Origin: Candidatus Sulfopaludibacter sp. SbA3
GTDB lineage: Bacteria > Acidobacteriota > Terriglobia > Bryobacterales > Bryobacteraceae
Reading direction: 5' to 3'
Length of the DNA stretch: 5,469 nucleotides
NCBI GenBank assembly: GCA_900290315.1
Contig: OKRF01000191.1
Coordinates: forward strand, 7,133 to 12,601
Part shown: in pieces, positions 1 to 5,469 of the stretch
How positions within the stretch are numbered: position 1 is the stretch's first letter
Layout of the letters: each line of letters begins with the position of its first letter
Program-made: the position numbers and the translations under genes
The notes under the pieces: model-generated
What the model was told of the DNA's origin: nothing
Seen by the model: only the letters and a program-made list of their open reading frames with translations
Database searches by the model: none

Positions 1-305
1 CAGGTTGGCGGGACTGTGAAGATCCGCCGGTACCAGCCGATGCCGCCCGGGAAGAACCCACCGCTTCCTCCCGCAGGGTTCTGGGGATCCATCTTGCCTT
101 CGATGCTCCAATCGTGCGGCAAGTCGAGGGCGCGCCAGCCGGCGGCATCGAGGGCAGGCGATTCGGCGCCGCTTGGATCGCCCAGGAAAAACTTCCAATC
201 GTGGTCGAACAGCAGCTTTTCGCGCAGAGGTGTTGCACTCGCGGCGTTGACGGTCCGCAGGACGCCGGCGGCGGGCAGAATTGCGCAGAAGGTTCTTCGG
301 TTCAT
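1..305 (-). CDS. Glycoside hydrolase family 2 enzyme (beta-galactosidase-like), N-terminal part
   Basis: Only the first 101 codons lie in the window; the rest runs off the left edge. The start ATG (303-305) overlaps the xynB stop in an ATGA and has AAGGA six bases upstream. The protein opens with MNRRTFCAIL, a twin-arginine-like n-region (R3, R4), followed by a short hydrophobic stretch and AASA near residues 21-24. This suggests Tat export, though the hydrophobic core is short. Residues 33-70 read FDHDWKFFLGD, then W57 and LDLPHDWSIEG. Residues 79-96 (GGSGGFFPGGIGWYRR) complete a pattern typical of the sugar-binding domain that opens GH2 beta-galactosidases. The catalytic domain is not visible, so beta-galactosidase is the likeliest activity, and beta-glucuronidase or another GH2 specificity remains possible. 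As last visible gene of the exuT-xynB operon it probably acts on hemicellulose side chains. Confidence 0.85.
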   Translation of the reverse strand, partial: MNRRTFCAILPAAGVLRTVNAASATPLREKLLFDHDWKFFLGDPSGAESPALDAAGWRALDLPHDWSIEGKMDPQNPAGGSGGFFPGGIGWYRRIFTVPPT

Positions 306-316
306 ATACCATCCTT
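302..316 (-). promoter_or_regulatory. ATGA stop-start overlap and ribosome binding site of the GH2 gene
   Basis: The xynB stop TGA (302-304) and the GH2 start ATG (303-305) share four bases. AAGGA at 312-316 lies inside the last xynB codons, six bases before the GH2 start. This arrangement implies that translation of GH2 is coupled to that of xynB, and it fixes the GH2 start. Confidence 0.8.
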
Positions 317-1963
317 GTCGAACGGTTCGGCACGATAACTACGTTCACGGTACACGAAATAGTCGAAATCCGCCGGCCGGCGCGTACCGGCCAGGTCCTG
401 GCAACAAACGCCGACAAATGCACCGGTGAAATTGGGCGTTCCCGGAGGCGCCGCTTCGTCAGACAGGATGCTGGCATCCAGTGGACCGGGCAGCCGGGAC
501 CACTCGCGGTCTGCGATGCGGTACGCAAAGTGGAGCCGCTCGAAATCGACTTCCACGCGCAGGTGCACCGGTGCTCCTGTGGGTATGACAACCGGCGCGC
601 TAAACACATCGGACTGAACCTGGTCGGGCAGGCACGACATGACCCGGATGTGCTTACCGAGTTCTGCGTCGTGCGAGACGTGGAGATAGTGAAACTTGCT
701 GCTGTTGTAATAACAGACCAGGCCGGCCATCTGCTGAAACCGGTCCGGCTCGAACTCCATCACCGTCTCGGCGCTGAAGCAGTGCGACTGTTGCCGCCGG
801 GCGACCAGGGACTGCCGGAAGAGGCTGCCCAGCGTTTCGCGGCCGTAAAGACGCAGATATCCAGGCCGTTCGGTGAGGCTGAAAAGCTCGTCTGGCCAGG
901 GAGACCGCAGCCACTGAAAATCCAACGGCAGACTCGGACTGTGGAAGTCCTCGCGCTCGGGCGATGCGGGAAAGACGTGCGGCGGCAGGCGAGGCGCAGC
1001 GACTTCGGAGTGCGGGACGCCGGAGCCATCCACGGTGCGGAGCCAGCCGTCCTGCGACCACACCATCGGCTGAATCGCGGTCTCGCGGCCCAGCGTGCAG
1101 CGCCCGCGATTGCGGATGGGGCGGCCGCAGAGGTGCACCATGTAGGTCTCTCCTTGCGGAGTCTCTACGAGGTCGGCGTGCCCGGCGCGCTGCAGTTCGA
1201 TATCCGGGCGGTTGCGTGCGGTCAGAATGTATACGTCTGGGTGCAGTTCGTACGGCCCGGTGAGTTCGCGCGAGCGCGCCAGAGTGACGGCATGTCCCCA
1301 TCCCGTGCCGCCCTCGGCAGTCAACAGGTAGTAATAGCCGTTCCGCTTGTAGAGATGGGGCCCTTCCGTAAATCCCAGCGGCGTGCCCTGGAAAATCAGG
1401 TGGACCGGCCCCACCAGCTTGCGCTCCGCGGGCGAGTACTCCTGCAACACGATGCCCGAAAATCGATTGCATCCAGGCCGGTGGTCCCAACGCATATTGA
1501 CCAGGTACTTTCGGCCGTCGCCGTTGTGGAACAGGGAAGGATCGAAGCCGCTGCTGTTGAGGTAAACCGGATCGGACCACTCGCCGTCGATGCGCGGGCT
1601 GGTCACCAGATAGTTGTGGGTGTCACGCAGCGACGCGCCGGTGGCCGATCCCTGCGTGGTGCGGCCGTATCGCTTCACGTCCGTATAGATGAGCCAGAAC
1701 AGGCCATCGGCATAGCTGAGGCAGGGAGCCCAAATACCGCACGAATCCGGATCTCCCAGCATGTTCAGTTGGCTGGCGCGGTTCAGAGGACGCGTCAGCA
1801 GGCGCCAGTGGACCAGGTCGCGGGAGTGGTGGATCTGAACGCCCGGATACCATTCGAAGGTGGACGTGGCGATGTAATAGTCGTTTCCGACGCGGACGAT
1901 GGAGGGATCCGGATTAAACCCGGGCAGGATCGGATTTCGAATGCGGGCCGCATTGTCCGGCAT
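302..1963 (-). CDS. xynB: Beta-xylosidase, glycoside hydrolase family 43 (xylan 1,4-beta-xylosidase)
   Basis: This 553-residue enzyme should release xylose from the non-reducing end of xylo-oligosaccharides. The N-terminal five-bladed propeller domain (about residues 8-320) carries the three GH43 acids: the base D19 in GFNPDPS, the pKa-modulating D141 in SGFDPS, and the acid E200 in GFTEGPHLY. The D141-E200 spacing equals that of characterised GH43 beta-xylosidases (59 residues). A C-terminal concanavalin-like domain, typical of these xylosidases, starts near residue 345 (LDFQWLRSP) and runs to the end. No signal peptide is seen, so the enzyme is probably cytoplasmic and works on imported oligosaccharides. 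The frame stays open further upstream, but the start at 1963 is preferred. It has AAGGAG about ten bases upstream, begins two bases after the exuT stop, and places the family N-terminus (RNPILPGFNPDPS) correctly. Arabinofuranosidase side activity is common in the family. Confidence 0.93.
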   Translation of the reverse strand: MPDNAARIRNPILPGFNPDPSIVRVGNDYYIATSTFEWYPGVQIHHSRDLVHWRLLTRPLNRASQLNMLGDPDSCGIWAPCLSYADGLFWLIYTDVKRYGRTTQGSATGASLRDTHNYLVTSPRIDGEWSDPVYLNSSGFDPSLFHNGDGRKYLVNMRWDHRPGCNRFSGIVLQEYSPAERKLVGPVHLIFQGTPLGFTEGPHLYKRNGYYYLLTAEGGTGWGHAVTLARSRELTGPYELHPDVYILTARNRPDIELQRAGHADLVETPQGETYMVHLCGRPIRNRGRCTLGRETAIQPMVWSQDGWLRTVDGSGVPHSEVAAPRLPPHVFPASPEREDFHSPSLPLDFQWLRSPWPDELFSLTERPGYLRLYGRETLGSLFRQSLVARRQQSHCFSAETVMEFEPDRFQQMAGLVCYYNSSKFHYLHVSHDAELGKHIRVMSCLPDQVQSDVFSAPVVIPTGAPVHLRVEVDFERLHFAYRIADREWSRLPGPLDASILSDEAAPPGTPNFTGAFVGVCCQDLAGTRRPADFDYFVYRERSYRAEPFDKDGI

Positions 1964-1965
1964 CT

Positions 1966-3234
1966 TCAGACTTCTCCTTGGGCGCTGCGTTCGCGGACTA
2001 CGGTCCACAAGACCACCGCACCCAACAGGTCAAGAAGACCGAGGCAGATAAAGAAAGGAGTATAGCCGACCTTTGCGACGAGGCCGCCGATCAACAACGA
2101 GAAGATCAGGAGGCCCGCGTTGCCCAGCGTGCCAGCCATTCCGGCGGCCGTGGCCACCTCGTTCCTGCGAAACAGGTCGGAAGACATGGTGATCACCGTT
2201 ACCGAGAGCGTCTGATGCGCGAAGCCGCCCAAGCTGAGAAGCGCGATGGCCGCATACGGGCTCAACGGGCTCTGTACGAACCCCACGAAGCCCACCCCCA
2301 GCATCAGGAACGCACCCAATGTGAAAGCGCAGCGTCGGGAATTGATCACGCTGACGCCGAATCGCTTCTGCAGCCTCATGGCCACGAGGCCGCCGAAAAC
2401 ACATCCAAAGTCCGCAGCCAGAAACGGCATCCAGGCGAACATGGCGATGTGCTTCAGATCCATGTGCCGAACGCTGCTCAGGTACAACGGCAACCAGAAG
2501 CTCAGTGTGCCCCACGTGGGATCGGCCAGAAAACGCGGCAGGGCGATTCCCCAGAAGTTGCGCAGCGCGAGTATCTTCACCAGCGACGGGCGCGAACCAT
2601 CGCTTTGCAGGTGCTTCTCCTGGCCAGACGAAATGAACGCCCTCTCTTGTTGCGAAAGGGCGGGGTGTCTATCCGGCGATTGATAAAACAAGAGCCATAG
2701 CACCACCCAAACCAGCCCCAGGCTGCCGGTAACGACAAAGGCCGCCCGCCAGTTGTAAGCCAGAATGGCCCAGGCGACCAGCGGAGGCGCCACCATGGAA
2801 CCCACCGAGGCTCCGATGTTGTAAACGCCACCCGCCAACCCCCGCTCCTTGGCTGGAAACCATTCCGCCGTGGCCTTCATGCCCGCCGGGTTGGCCGATC
2901 CTTCGCTGAACCCGAGAAGCCCGCGAAGCCAGGCAAATGCCTGCCAACTGCCGGCGAGAGCATGCGCCATATTCACCAGGGACCATGCGACCGCGAAAAT
3001 AGCGAACCCCATCTTCAGCCCGAGCACATCCAGCACGTATCCGCAGATGGGCTGCGCCATGATGGCGCCCTGAAAGGCGCCGACGATCCACGAATACTCC
3101 CGCGCGCTGATGTGCAGTTGCTGAAGCAGCGTCGGGGCGGCTACAGCCAGTGTGCTGCGGGTTAAGTAGTTGATGACCGAACCGAGCATGATCAGGCTGA
3201 TCATCCACCATCGGAGTCCTCTGATCTTGGTCAT
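1966..3234 (-). CDS. exuT: Hexuronate transporter, MFS (ACS family), ExuT-like
   Basis: A 422-residue major facilitator protein with the hydrophobicity pattern of about 12 membrane segments. It should import glucuronate or galacturonate by proton symport across the inner membrane. As I recall E. coli ExuT, it is close along its length: the N-terminus MTKIRGLRWWMI with NYLTR (22-26), GYVLDVLGLKMG (65-76), the family signature GLLGFSEG followed by NPAGMK and EWFPAKERG (105-132), FWGIALPRFLADPTWGT (227-243), IAMFAWMP (263-270) and GGFAH (336-340). The central loop spans about 185-225. An upstream GTG at 3270 would add 12 residues, but it has no ribosome binding site, and the ATG at 3234 matches the ExuT N-terminus. 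That ATG also lacks a clear Shine-Dalgarno sequence. First gene of the operon, ending two bases before xynB, which points to uronic-acid-decorated xylan as substrate. The exact sugar carried is inferred. Confidence 0.9.
   Translation of the reverse strand: MTKIRGLRWWMISLIMLGSVINYLTRSTLAVAAPTLLQQLHISAREYSWIVGAFQGAIMAQPICGYVLDVLGLKMGFAIFAVAWSLVNMAHALAGSWQAFAWLRGLLGFSEGSANPAGMKATAEWFPAKERGLAGGVYNIGASVGSMVAPPLVAWAILAYNWRAAFVVTGSLGLVWVVLWLLFYQSPDRHPALSQQERAFISSGQEKHLQSDGSRPSLVKILALRNFWGIALPRFLADPTWGTLSFWLPLYLSSVRHMDLKHIAMFAWMPFLAADFGCVFGGLVAMRLQKRFGVSVINSRRCAFTLGAFLMLGVGFVGFVQSPLSPYAAIALLSLGGFAHQTLSVTVITMSSDLFRRNEVATAAGMAGTLGNAGLLIFSLLIGGLVAKVGYTPFFICLGLLDLLGAVVLWTVVRERSAQGEV
1974..1979 (-). promoter_or_regulatory. 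Ribosome binding site of xynB
   Basis: AAGGAG on the minus strand sits ten bases before the ATG at 1963, inside the last codons of exuT. It decides the xynB start over in-frame upstream candidates that would overlap exuT. Confidence 0.8.
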
Positions 3235-3260
3235 CGTAGACTGAGCGCAATCCCCGGGCC

Positions 3261-3289
3261 AACGTAGCACGCGGCTGGGAGCCAGTCAA
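3261..3289 (-). promoter_or_regulatory. Candidate sigma70-like promoter of the exuT-xynB-GH2 operon
   Basis: Read on the minus strand, TTGACT (3284-3289) is followed after exactly 17 bases by TACGTT (3261-3266). The -35 box matches 5 of 6 consensus bases. The -10 box matches only 3 of 6, but these include the important second A and last T. Transcription would start near 3254, leaving about 20 bases of leader before the exuT ATG. Found by eye in one species-unknown sequence, so tentative. Confidence 0.35.
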
Positions 3290-3297
3290 TCAGATAC

Positions 3298-3311
3298 TGC
3301 AAGCGTTTACA
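3298..3311. promoter_or_regulatory. LacI-family operator-like palindrome
   Basis: TGCAAGCGTTTACA is a perfect match to the symmetric pattern TGYAARC/GYTTRCA with a central CG, the hallmark of operators bound by LacI/GalR-family sugar regulators (and close to the cre site of CcpA). It lies just upstream of the candidate -35 box, about 64 bases before the exuT start. A LacI-type repressor or activator responding to a xylan or uronate signal is the natural reading. The regulator gene is not in the window. Confidence 0.65.
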
Positions 3312-3319
3312 CGGAATCC

Positions 3320-3337
3320 TTTGCAGGCGCATGCAAA
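3320..3337. repeat. 18-bp near-perfect palindrome, possible second operator
   Basis: TTTGCAGGCGCATGCAAA is self-complementary at 16 of 18 positions; only positions 7 and 12 break the symmetry. Its centre is 24 bp from the centre of the LacI-like operator. The shared TGCAA half-site element suggests either a second, weaker site for the same regulator or a site for another dimeric regulator. No poly-T follows, so a terminator is unlikely. Confidence 0.45.
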
Positions 3338-3490
3338 CCCAGGTGTGGTCACCCAGAAGGTGCATCCGCAACACGCGAAGAACCGGCAGCTTCGACCGCC
3401 GGTATTACCGAAACGGCGAGGGGCGGAGCAGTTAGATCTCATGGCCAGAGAGCCAGGTTAATCTATGTATTCACCGAAAGGAATCCGATT

Positions 3491-4032
3491 ATGCTCAATC
3501 TAACCAAGTGGACTCAAGGGCGCGCGATCCTGCTGGCAGTTGTTCTGGACGCCAGCTACAAGAATCAGCTTCGAGAAGTCGTGAAGACCTACATCACCCA
3601 AGTCGATAAAGACATGGCCGCCACGCCGTATGGCGTACCGCCCAGCCGCGGCGGCTGGGGTGGTTCTGGCAGCGTGGTCGACTTTGGCGCCCGGATGTAC
3701 TTCCTGCACCAGGCGTTCCCGGACCTGGTGAGCCCGGAATACACTCTCCGCGCCGCCAACTACATCCTTGGGGGACGCACCCGGTGTCGAGCACGTCGTA
3801 TGTGTCGTCGGTCGGGACGTCTTCGAAAATGAAAGGGTATGGCAACAATCGGGCGGACAGCACGTTCATTCCCGGCGGCGTCATTCCTGGATATATCGTG
3901 ATCAAGCCGGACTTCCCGGAGTGCATCGACGATTTCGGGTTCTTGTGGTTCGAGGACGAATACACCATCAGCGTGGCGGGCAGTTGGATTCTGACGGCCA
4001 ACGCGGCTGACGCGCTCGTCAGGCAGCAGTAG
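3491..4032 (+). pseudogene. Remnant of a glycoside hydrolase family 9 (cellulase-family) gene, C-terminal part, frameshifted
   Basis: About 180 codons in two frames match the end of the GH9 catalytic domain. The first frame (3491-3832) gives LDASYKNQLREVVKTYITQ, GVPPSRGGWGGSGSVVDFGA, YFLHQAFPDLVSPEYTLR and NYILG. The match then moves to the frame ending at 4032: HPVSSTSYVSSVG, GYGNNRAD, FIPGGVIPGYIVIKPDFPE and LWFEDEYTISV. The switch falls at a G5 run (3770-3774), where one G is missing or two are extra; the resulting tail RTRCRARRMCRRSGRLRK is out-of-frame sequence. The Glu codon at 3958-3960 sits where GH9 enzymes have the catalytic acid (pattern D-x4-W-x3-E-x-T), but the usual following Asn is Ala. 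Most of the catalytic domain, normally several hundred residues, is absent, so the gene is both headless and frameshifted. AAAGGA stands before the ATG at 3491, so a short product could still be made. Family assignment is from memory of GH9 C-termini. Confidence 0.7.
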
Positions 4033-4431
4033 ATCGCCTCAAGTGCGCGGCTACGGGCCGCAGGAGAAGTTACTGCCCGAGCAGAGGTTCTTGCTGAAGA
4101 AGGCATTACGAGGTTCTGGAACCGAACGGCGACGGCGCTGGTATGAGTGCCAGGATAGATCTCGAAGGTTGCACTGCTTCAAATCGCCGATATATCGATT
4201 GACAAAATCGAGCGGAGCGCGCTGCGAGAGCCGCCGGGAGACCAGTTGCCAAGGTATTCTGCCTTAGTCGTCGATTTCAGAAATACCATAACGTATCCCC
4301 CCCCCGACCGGACTCCTTGGCCGTGCGGGAAGCACGCGGGTTTGGGTCAGACCGCCTCTGTCCCGCGGCGTTATGCGTGTCTCAATCAAAGCGAATGCGA
4401 CTCAACAGTTCGATCCCCTTCAGACTTCCGT
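4033..4431. other. Unassigned stretch between two relics, with a C9 tract
   Basis: No gene is recognised here. One plus-strand frame is open from 4159 and runs without a stop into the HNH remnant (to 4629). Its first part contains IADISIDKIERSALREPPG and LPRYSALVVDFRNTITY, which look protein-like but match no family I know. A run of nine Cs occupies 4297-4305. Downstream of it the translated text loses protein character (many Pro, Arg and Ser), as expected of decayed DNA. No terminator or transposon end is convincing. Confidence 0.4.
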
Positions 4432-4748
4432 CCTTCACTGCCTGCTCGGATTTCACAGGCGCGCACCAGGCTGGGTGCCGAACGTTGCGAATATTGCTGT
4501 CTGCGCCAGGAAGATAGCTGGCCCACCATGTGGAACATATCGTGGCGAGGCAGCACGGCGCTTCCGACGATCCGAACAATCTGGCGTTGGCATGTCACCG
4601 CTGCAATTTGCATAAGGGCCCGGATCTAACTGGCATCGATTCTCAGACCGGGCAGCAGGGGCGGCATTTCGGATCGCTAACACAGCGGACGGAGTGGCGG
4701 GAACCATCCGGCAGGAATCAAATTTCGCGCCGGTACAGTACAACATGA
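4432..4748 (+). pseudogene. HNH endonuclease remnant, frameshifted
   Basis: Two frames together give the core of a small HNH endonuclease of the kind with two CxxC zinc knuckles. The first frame has RISQARTRLGAERCEYCCLR followed by QEDSW, with the first CxxC codons at 4486-4497. The second frame, taken up just before 4530, reads HVEHIVARQHGASDDPNNLA, then LACHRCNLHKGPDLTGID. It supplies the catalytic His of EHI (codon 4536-4538), the Asn pair, the second CxxC (4593-4604) and the final His. In family members a few residues separate QE...W from HVEHI, so a loss of 1 or 4 bases near 4526 explains the shift. After about 4640 (SQTGQQGRHFG) similarity fades and the frame ends at 4748. No credible start codon precedes the first part. 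The remnant may come from a former mobile element or a stand-alone nuclease gene; it is not functional as read. Confidence 0.75.
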
Positions 4749-4918
4749 GATCACCGGGCTTCAGCAGAACGGCGTGACGGGATTTGCGATTTGCTCTTTC
4801 GGAGCCAATGGGTCTGGAATACGCTTCAACCAGCGAATGCCGGTGAACGGCCAGGAGGGGCAGCAAATCGGCGAGATCATCACAGACCCGCGCTTGGCGG
4901 AAGCGCCCTACAACTCAC
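4749..4918 (+). other. Unassigned stretch with an open plus-strand frame
   Basis: A plus-strand frame is open from about 4682 to 5010. It gives protein-like text such as GIKFRAGTVQHEITGLQ, GVTGFAICSFGANGSGIRF and GQQIGEIITDP, but I cannot name a family. It starts inside the HNH remnant and ends antisense to the isomerase gene, and it has no clear ribosome binding site. It is most likely another gene fragment or a chance open frame. Confidence 0.25.
4890..4906 (-). terminator. Hairpin after the isomerase gene, weak terminator candidate
   Basis: On the minus strand GCGCTT and AAGCGC form a perfect six-pair stem around a five-base loop (CCGCC), 13 bases after the isomerase stop codon. The position suits a terminator, but no run of U follows (GGGTCTG), so it could serve only as an mRNA 3' end stabiliser or a poor terminator. 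Confidence 0.3.
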
Positions 4919-5469
4919 TTACACCAGTGCGTTCTTGCAGAACGCGACGCACTTTGCGATCTCTGTCAGCAGATCGGAGCCTTGCGGAACCGTGTACTCC
5001 ATCTCGATAACCCCCGGGAAGGGATATTTCTCCTTCTGCATCAACTTCAGGGTCTCCTTGATGGGCGTTTCGCCTTCGCCCCAAGGTGTGTTCGGCCCGT
5101 TATGCATCTTCCGATCTTTGAGGTGAATATGGGTTACGCGGTCGTGGTACTTCTGCAGAAAAGGGATCGGAGAAGCGGAGTTCCCGGCGATGAAGTGGCC
5201 GATGTCCAGGTTGATGCCGTTGTATTTGGAATAGCTCATGGCGGTTTCCCAGCTCTCCGGCCGCCCGAAGGCCTCCGGGCTGGTGACGTCGGTGTGGCCG
5301 TGGTAGCCAATCATCATCTTGTGCTTTTCGCCGAACGAACCCAACCGCTTGGTGTGGCTCAGCGGGATTTCGCAAGAGATGGCGTGCGCGCCCGCCGTCT
5401 TTGCGAGGCCGAACATGTAATCGACTTCCTCATCGGAGAAAGTGTCGATGGCGTCCACTTTCACGATCT
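4919..5469 (-). CDS. Sugar phosphate isomerase/epimerase-like TIM-barrel protein, C-terminal part
   Basis: The frame enters from the right edge and ends in TAA at 4919-4921; a GTG at 5462-5464 is internal, because the frame is open to the edge. The visible 183 residues are the second half of an AP-endonuclease-2/xylose-isomerase-type barrel. Counting from that GTG codon, successive strands carry CEIP (E32), IGYHGHTDV (H55, H57), INLDIGH (D87, H90), THIHLKD (H112, H114, D117) and GVIEMEY (E154, E156). These are the strand ends where the family holds its metal ions and sugar. Members isomerise or epimerise sugars and related compounds, but the substrate cannot be told from this part. It faces the exuT-xynB operon across the relic region and is transcribed on the same strand. 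Many relatives carry a secretion signal; its N-terminus lies outside the window. Confidence 0.85.
   Translation of the reverse strand, partial: IVKVDAIDTFSDEEVDYMFGLAKTAGAHAISCEIPLSHTKRLGSFGEKHKMMIGYHGHTDVTSPEAFGRPESWETAMSYSKYNGINLDIGHFIAGNSASPIPFLQKYHDRVTHIHLKDRKMHNGPNTPWGEGETPIKETLKLMQKEKYPFPGVIEMEYTVPQGSDLLTEIAKCVAFCKNALV

Noticed and set aside
281..2065. A 594-codon open frame on the plus strand, antisense to xynB.
   Set aside because: It is a shadow of the GC-rich xynB gene: its product is Arg/Ala/Val-rich with no recognisable family, whereas xynB on the other strand has all GH43 catalytic residues.
1978..2700. Long plus-strand open frame antisense to exuT.
   Set aside because: The translation is rich in Gln, Arg, Glu and His, typical of reading a membrane-protein gene backwards; the exuT match on the other strand is decisive.
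3770..3774. Programmed ribosomal frameshifting at the G5 run of the GH9 fragment.
   Set aside because: The fragment lacks most of its domain and there is no clear slippery heptamer or stimulatory structure, so decay explains it better.
4297..4305. C9 tract as a phase-variable switch.
   Set aside because: It lies in decayed, unassigned DNA and controls no intact gene or promoter that I can see; it could also be a sequencing artefact.
4323..4338. Inverted repeat CGTGC-GGGAA-GCACG as a terminator.
   Set aside because: The stem is only five pairs, no T run follows, and no gene ends just before it.
4344..4353. GGGTCAGACC, resembling ends of small repeats linked to REP-type transposases.
   Set aside because: Only one copy of ten bases is present, with no partner end, target duplication or transposase.

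Overview
The window is GC-rich and carries carbohydrate-utilisation genes of a heterotrophic bacterium. Several features would fit a soil Acidobacteriota of the Solibacter/Bryobacter type: a Tat-like leader on a GH2 enzyme, a GH43 xylosidase beside an ExuT-type transporter, a GH9 remnant and a xylose-isomerase-like TIM-barrel protein. This placement is an inference from gene content, not from a marker gene.

Left part (1-3340), minus strand. A compact operon reads leftwards as exuT (hexuronate transporter, start 3234), xynB (GH43 beta-xylosidase, start 1963) and a GH2 beta-galactosidase-like enzyme (start 305, cut by the window edge). exuT and xynB are 2 bases apart, and xynB and GH2 overlap by 4 bases (ATGA). 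Upstream of exuT there is a plausible sigma70-like promoter, a perfect 14-bp LacI-type operator and a nearly perfect 18-bp palindrome. Together this looks like a regulated module for breaking down glucuronoxylan-type hemicellulose: uronic acid uptake, removal of xylose from short oligosaccharides, and a probably exported GH2 enzyme.

Middle part (about 3490-4920) is a gene graveyard. It holds the C-terminal end of a GH9 (cellulase-family) gene, broken by a frameshift at a run of five Gs. About 400 bases of unassigned DNA with a C9 tract follow, and then an HNH endonuclease gene broken by a frameshift inside its active-site region. The last piece, up to 4918, is unassigned but open in one plus-strand frame.

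Right part (4919-5469), minus strand, is the C-terminal part of a sugar phosphate isomerase/epimerase-like TIM-barrel protein that enters from the right edge.

I see no RNA gene, CRISPR array or intact mobile element. No new biological system is convincingly shown; the most useful leads are the two operator-like palindromes in front of the operon and the two frameshifted relics.
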